A stretch of 64,000 nucleotides of DNA from assembly GCF_033568475.1 (NCBI RefSeq), contig NC_133123.1, forward strand, positions 25,096,622-25,160,621, written 5' to 3'. The first letter of the stretch is position 1, and each line of letters opens with the position of its first letter. This DNA is from Henckelia pumila. Lineage: Eukaryota > Streptophyta > Magnoliopsida > Lamiales > Gesneriaceae. Below are positions 60,196 through 64,000 of this stretch, piece after piece. Below the pieces are notes generated by a model. It was not told where the DNA came from, searched no databases, and was given only the letters and a program-made list of their open reading frames with translations. Position numbers and translations under genes: made by a program.

Positions 60196-60392
60196 GGCCC
60201 CGTTTGGATTTGGTAGACATTTTTTAAAAAAAGCACTTTTTTAAGCTATAATTTTTGGCTTTTGAAAAAGCTCTAATTTTGACTTTAAAAAATGCTTATT
60301 TAAGCACTTTTTTTGGTCAACCAAACACTTTATTAAATGAAAAGCACTTAAAAAGTGCTTTTTTGGCATAGCTTTTGAAACCAAACGGGGCC
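60196..60392. mobile_element. Tourist-type MITE (PIF/Harbinger)
   Basis: 197 bp with 12-bp perfect inverted ends GGCCCCGTTTGG and CCAAACGGGGCC, flanked by the 3-bp duplication TAA (60193-60195, 60393-60395). The arms are rich in AAAGCACTT and AAGTGCTT words and could fold along much of their length. Confidence 0.85.
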
Positions 60393-60500
60393 TAAATGTG
60401 TAAAAAATTTATATAGGAAGCAAAATAACAAATTAACTATATTATTAAATTGAATTCAACTATACTAGATTGAAATAGTTTTTTTTTTTTACAGCTGGAT

Positions 60501-61341
60501 TGTCACGCTCCGAGTTGTATGACATGAACATTGGCAGTGTTCTTGTAATATAAAATTTAACTAAATTTTCAAAGAACACTAAGCCTGAAAATAAACGAGA
60601 TTTATTTCCCAAAATAAAATAAAATGTCTGACAATTTCTTAACAAATGATTTTAGCAACTAACTTATTTCAAACCATTTAAAAGAACGATTATTTAGAAA
60701 TTTAAATAAAATGTTTCAAACTAAACAAGAAGAAGAGAAACAGCAACTATGCACTCCAAGTCATTCACCAACCCCAAAATTCAGCAGACTCTTGATCCTC
60801 AATTGTATCCTCATCTGAAAGAGATATACATATGAATGATACTGCTTAAAACATTCACAATAATTACGAGTTCAAAATTTCACACATATTATCTGACTTA
60901 ACTCCCCAGATTGGATCATAATGTCTGGCTTAACTCCCCAGACTGGATCATGAGTATCTGGCTTAACTCCCCAGATTGGATCATAAATATCTGACTTAAC
61001 TCCCCAGATTGGATTATAATGTCTGGCTTAACTCCTCAGACTGGATCATAAGTTTATAACATCAAAATTAAGATCATAAAAATATCAATAGAATACTCGA
61101 CTACTTACGATTTTCTACTTGGTGACGAAGTCTACTTGACTGCAAGAGGGCTCGGCCGGAATCATCCCAAGTGAGACTTCACGATCGTACTAATAAAGAG
61201 ATAGAATGATAGAGAAAAGTTTTTCAGCTAATTATTTTTCTTACGTCTTTGTTAATCACAATGCTATAAGAAAATAGTTTTAAATACCTAATAAGGTATT
61301 GGACCGGGGTGACATTTGGGCCTGAGGACGTGGGCCTCACA
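60501..61341 (-). repeat. 3' LTR of the right-hand gypsy element
   Basis: 841 bp, ending (minus orientation) CGGAGCGTGACA at 60501 and starting TGTGAGGCCCACG at 61341. The PPT AAGGAGGGAGGGA lies just inside at 61342-61354. It contains five copies of a 31-34 bp tandem repeat. Confidence 0.8.
60890..61051. repeat. 31-34 bp tandem repeat inside LTR
   Basis: Five copies of CTGGCTTAACTCCCCAGACT followed by GGATCATAA, with alternating T/C at two positions, so that copies 1, 3, 4 and copies 2, 5 resemble each other. They may hold regulatory sites of the LTR promoter region; no function is known from sequence. Confidence 0.85.
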
Positions 61342-63280
61342 TCCCTCCCTCCTTAAAAGAAGTTTCGTCCTCGAAACTTGGCTTCATGAAATCCTGAAAG
61401 AGATATGGGTAATGTTGACGCATCTTCTCTTCTAGCTCCCACGTGGCTTCTCGAGCAGTATGGTTCGACCATTGAAATTTGACGTACGGAATTATTCTTG
61501 TTCTTAGTAATTGATCCTTGGTGTCCACAATTCGAATTGGGACTTCTTCGTAAACTAGATTTTTCTTCAGGTGCCCTTCGCTTACTAAGGGTTCCGCCTC
61601 CAGTATATGATATGGATCCGACACATACTTTCTTAATTGTGATACGTGGAAAACATTATGAACCCTTGAGAGATTGGGAGGTAAAGCCAATCGATATGCA
61701 AGTGTACCGACCTTGTTTAGTATTTCAAAAGGGCCCACGTATCTCGAACTCAACTTTCCGGTCTTGTCAAATCTTGAGACTCCTCTCATTGGTGAAACCT
61801 TTAGGTATGCTTTTTCGCCAACTTGAAAATCCATGGGTCGTCTCTTCATGTCAGCCCAACTCTTTTGTTGATCCTGGGCTATTTTAAGACGTTCTTTGAT
61901 AATTGTAACTTTTTCTATGGTGGCTTGGATCAATTCAGGCCCAGTCATCGCTTTTTCTCCAACCTCATCCCAGTAAAGAGGTGACCGACACCTTCGTCCA
62001 TACAAAGCCTCATAAGGTGTCATGCAAATGCTACTGTGATAGCTATTATTATAGGCGAATTCAATAAGGGGTAGGTTCCGGCTCCATTTAACATTGAAAT
62101 CTAGTGCACACGCTCTCAACATATCTTCCAATGTCTGAATGGTCCTTTCAGTCTGTCCGTCCATCTGAGGATGGTAGGCATTGCTCAGTGTTACATTGGT
62201 GCCCATTGCTTGTTGGAAGCTCTTCCAAAATTTTGTTGCGAACCTCGGATCTCTATCAGATAAGATACTAACTGGGACGCCATGCAATCTAACAATATTG
62301 TCCAGGTAAATTGATGCTAGCTTTTCAAGATTGTAATTCATGCGTACGGGTAGGAAGTGGGCAGATTTTGTCAATCTATCCACCACTACCCATATGGCAT
62401 TATGCCCCTGATTGACCTTAGGTAATCCTACCACAAAGTCCATGGATATATGTTCCCATTTCCATTGTGGGATTGTCAGAGGTTGTAGGAGTCCTCCTGG
62501 TCTCTGATGTTCCGCTTTGACCTGTTGACATACCAAACATCGTGCAACAAATTCTGCGACATCTTTCTTCATACCATTCCACCAAATGTTTTGCTTCAAG
62601 TCCTTGTATATCTTAGTACTTCGAGGGTGTACTGAAAATTTGGACTTGTGTGCAATTGACATTACTTCTCGTCGAAGGCCCTCTTTATCTGGTACACATA
62701 ACCTTGCTTTCATCCATACTATCCCATCGTCATCTACACAAAAGTCAAGACTCTTCCCAATCTTTACCTGTTCCTTCAATTTGATCAGATTTGGGTCAGT
62801 GCTTTGACTTACTTTGATGGTTTCTCTTAAATAGGGTGTCACCATTATAGATGTGAGGATTAATTTTTCTGCGTTCTTTCTACTCAAAGCATCTGCTACT
62901 TTTTTGGTCTTCCCCGGATGATAGTTGATTGTTAGATCATAATCTTTCAGCAGTTCCATCCATCTTCTTTGTCTTATGTAGAGCTCTTTCTGGGTGAACA
63001 AATACTTTAAGCTATGATGGTCTGTGAAAACGTCGCACTTTGCTCCATAAAGGTAGTGTCTCCAAATTTTAAGGGAAAAGACCACTGCTGCCAATTCTAG
63101 ATCATGAGTAGGGTAATTTTGCTCATAAGTCTTCAGTTGTCTTGATGCGTACACTACTACTCTCCCATCTTGCATGAGTACACACCCGAGTCCCTGTTTG
63201 GACGCATCGCTGTATACAGTGAAACCTTTATTTTCTGAGGGTAAAACCAAAACTGGGGCTGATGCCAGCCGTTGCTTCAA
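61337..63280 (-). CDS. gypsy RNase H, integrase, chromodomain
   Basis: 647 codons open to a stop at 61337. RNase H occupies about residues 1-120 ([14 protein letters not shown]), then [14 protein letters not shown], the integrase zinc region (HKSKFSVHP ... CLVCQQVK), the DDE core ([37 protein letters not shown]) and a chromodomain-like end ([20 protein letters not shown], about 595-615). This half seems undamaged. It is separated from RT by two nonsense codons at 63332-63334 and 63311-63313, so in this copy it cannot be made as part of the normal polyprotein. The first Met is internal to pol. Confidence 0.88.
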   Translation of the reverse strand: MKQRLASAPVLVLPSENKGFTVYSDASKQGLGCVLMQDGRVVVYASRQLKTYEQNYPTHDLELAAVVFSLKIWRHYLYGAKCDVFTDHHSLKYLFTQKELYIRQRRWMELLKDYDLTINYHPGKTKKVADALSRKNAEKLILTSIMVTPYLRETIKVSQSTDPNLIKLKEQVKIGKSLDFCVDDDGIVWMKARLCVPDKEGLRREVMSIAHKSKFSVHPRSTKIYKDLKQNIWWNGMKKDVAEFVARCLVCQQVKAEHQRPGGLLQPLTIPQWKWEHISMDFVVGLPKVNQGHNAIWVVVDRLTKSAHFLPVRMNYNLEKLASIYLDNIVRLHGVPVSILSDRDPRFATKFWKSFQQAMGTNVTLSNAYHPQMDGQTERTIQTLEDMLRACALDFNVKWSRNLPLIEFAYNNSYHSSICMTPYEALYGRRCRSPLYWDEVGEKAMTGPELIQATIEKVTIIKERLKIAQDQQKSWADMKRRPMDFQVGEKAYLKVSPMRGVSRFDKTGKLSSRYVGPFEILNKVGTLAYRLALPPNLSRVHNVFHVSQLRKYVSDPYHILEAEPLVSEGHLKKNLVYEEVPIRIVDTKDQLLRTRIIPYVKFQWSNHTAREATWELEEKMRQHYPYLFQDFMKPSFEDETSFKEGGM

Positions 63281-63310
63281 TGACTCAAAGCTCCGTTCAC
63301 ATGCTTCATT

Positions 63311-64000
63311 CTATTCGAATTTGGAATTCTTCTATGTAAGTTTAGTAAGAGGTACAACAATAGAAGAAAATCCTTCAACTAATTTTCGATAGTAACCTGC
63401 CAATCCCAAGAAGCTTCGGATTTCGGTTACTGTCGTCGGCCTTGGCCACTCCAGCATGGCCTCAACTTTCTTTGGGTTTACAGTCACGCCGCCTTCAGAA
63501 ACAATGTGGCCCAAGAAAGCGACACTCTTCAACCAAAATTCATATTTTTTAAATTTAGCATAGAGTTCTTTCTCTCTCAGGGTTTGGAGTATGGTCTGAA
63601 GGTGTATTTCATGTTCTTGTGTGCTAGGAGAGTATACTAATATATCATCAATGAAGACGACCACGAATTTATCCAAGAAAGGTCTGAACACCCGATTCAT
63701 GAGGTCCATAAAGGCTGCCGGGGCATTTGTCAACCCAAATGGCATCACTAAGAATTCGTAATGACCGTACCTAGTCCGAAATGCTGTTTTTGAAACATCT
63801 TCTGCCTTTACTTTTAATTGATGGTATCCCGACCTCAGATCTAGTTTTGAGAATACCTTGGCTCCCTTCAGTTGGTCAAACAAGTCATCTATTCTGGGCA
63901 ATGGATACTTGTTCTTAATCGTGATTTTGTTCAATTCTCGGTAATCGATGCACAACCTCAGACTACCATCCTTTTTCTTCACAAATAAGACGGGAGCCCC
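63311..64000 (-). pseudogene. gypsy reverse transcriptase, partial
   Basis: Open from the right edge to TAG at 63332, with a second TAG at 63311. RT motifs are intact: [51 protein letters not shown] (active site Asp pair), [10 protein letters not shown] and [10 protein letters not shown]. The two stops fall where Gln and Trp codons are expected. Both are single C-to-T or G-to-A changes, as in the left-hand element. Confidence 0.88.

Larger units (their letters stand above)
60501..64000 (-). mobile_element. Ty3/gypsy chromovirus, right edge, partial
   Basis: Minus-strand element running off the right edge. Visible from its 3' end: LTR (60501-61341), PPT, integrase with chromodomain, RNase H and RT. 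Gag, protease, PBS and 5' LTR lie beyond the window. It differs in LTR and protein sequence from the element at 1-16424 but shares its domain order. Confidence 0.9.

Noticed and set aside
1..64000. Search for CRISPR arrays, tRNA/rRNA genes, phage or bacterial systems
   Set aside because: None seen; direct repeats present are LTRs, microsatellites or transposon parts, and tRNA-like boxes occur only in SINE contexts.

Overview
The window is nuclear DNA from an AT-rich flowering plant. It has GT-AG introns, plant-type Ty3/gypsy and Ty1/copia retrotransposons, dense MITEs and SINEs, and three ordinary plant genes. The gene models and repeats suggest a eudicot, perhaps an asterid, but the species cannot be fixed from sequence alone. 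I see no tRNA or rRNA gene, CRISPR array, viral genome or toxin gene.

Layout. Positions 1-16424 are one Ty3/gypsy chromovirus on the minus strand. Its 3' LTR runs off the left edge, and its gag-pol is broken by frameshifts and stops. Its 5' LTR (5389-16424) is split by a complete 9.05 kb Ty1/copia element (5786-14838, LTRs of 1853 bp, 5-bp target duplication TAAAC). That copia has almost identical LTRs but a ruined gag and protease. Positions 16425-26070 hold MITEs, a solo-type LTR, a possible Helitron remnant with an RPA-like pseudogene, two G/C-ended hAT-like elements (one carrying a MULE-type MITE with a perfect 9-bp duplication) and a SINE.

The genes lie in the centre. A five-exon cytochrome P450 of the CYP714 type (plus strand, 26122-33964, with a 5.3 kb first intron) converges on a six-exon alpha/beta hydrolase with a probable plastid transit peptide (minus strand, 37898-34505). 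About 11 kb of gene-free, MITE-rich DNA follows, including nested TIR elements, a SINE and a TRIM at 47761-48149. Next is a two-exon TPR-like protein gene (minus strand, 50410-48757).

The right part is again retrotransposon. An old gypsy copy (3' LTR 52908-54402, decayed interior to about 58960) was invaded by an Ale-type copia (55728-58183) whose gag-integrase block is inverted relative to its LTRs. A Tourist MITE (60196-60392) comes next. A third gypsy chromovirus (3' LTR 60501-61341, pol to the right edge) has two nonsense codons in pol.

I found no clear previously undescribed system. The most unusual structures are the recently moved but coding-defective copia with a GC-rich repeat island in its leader, the inverted-interior copia with apparent microhomology at one junction, and the 163-bp direct repeats bracketing a Helitron-like segment.
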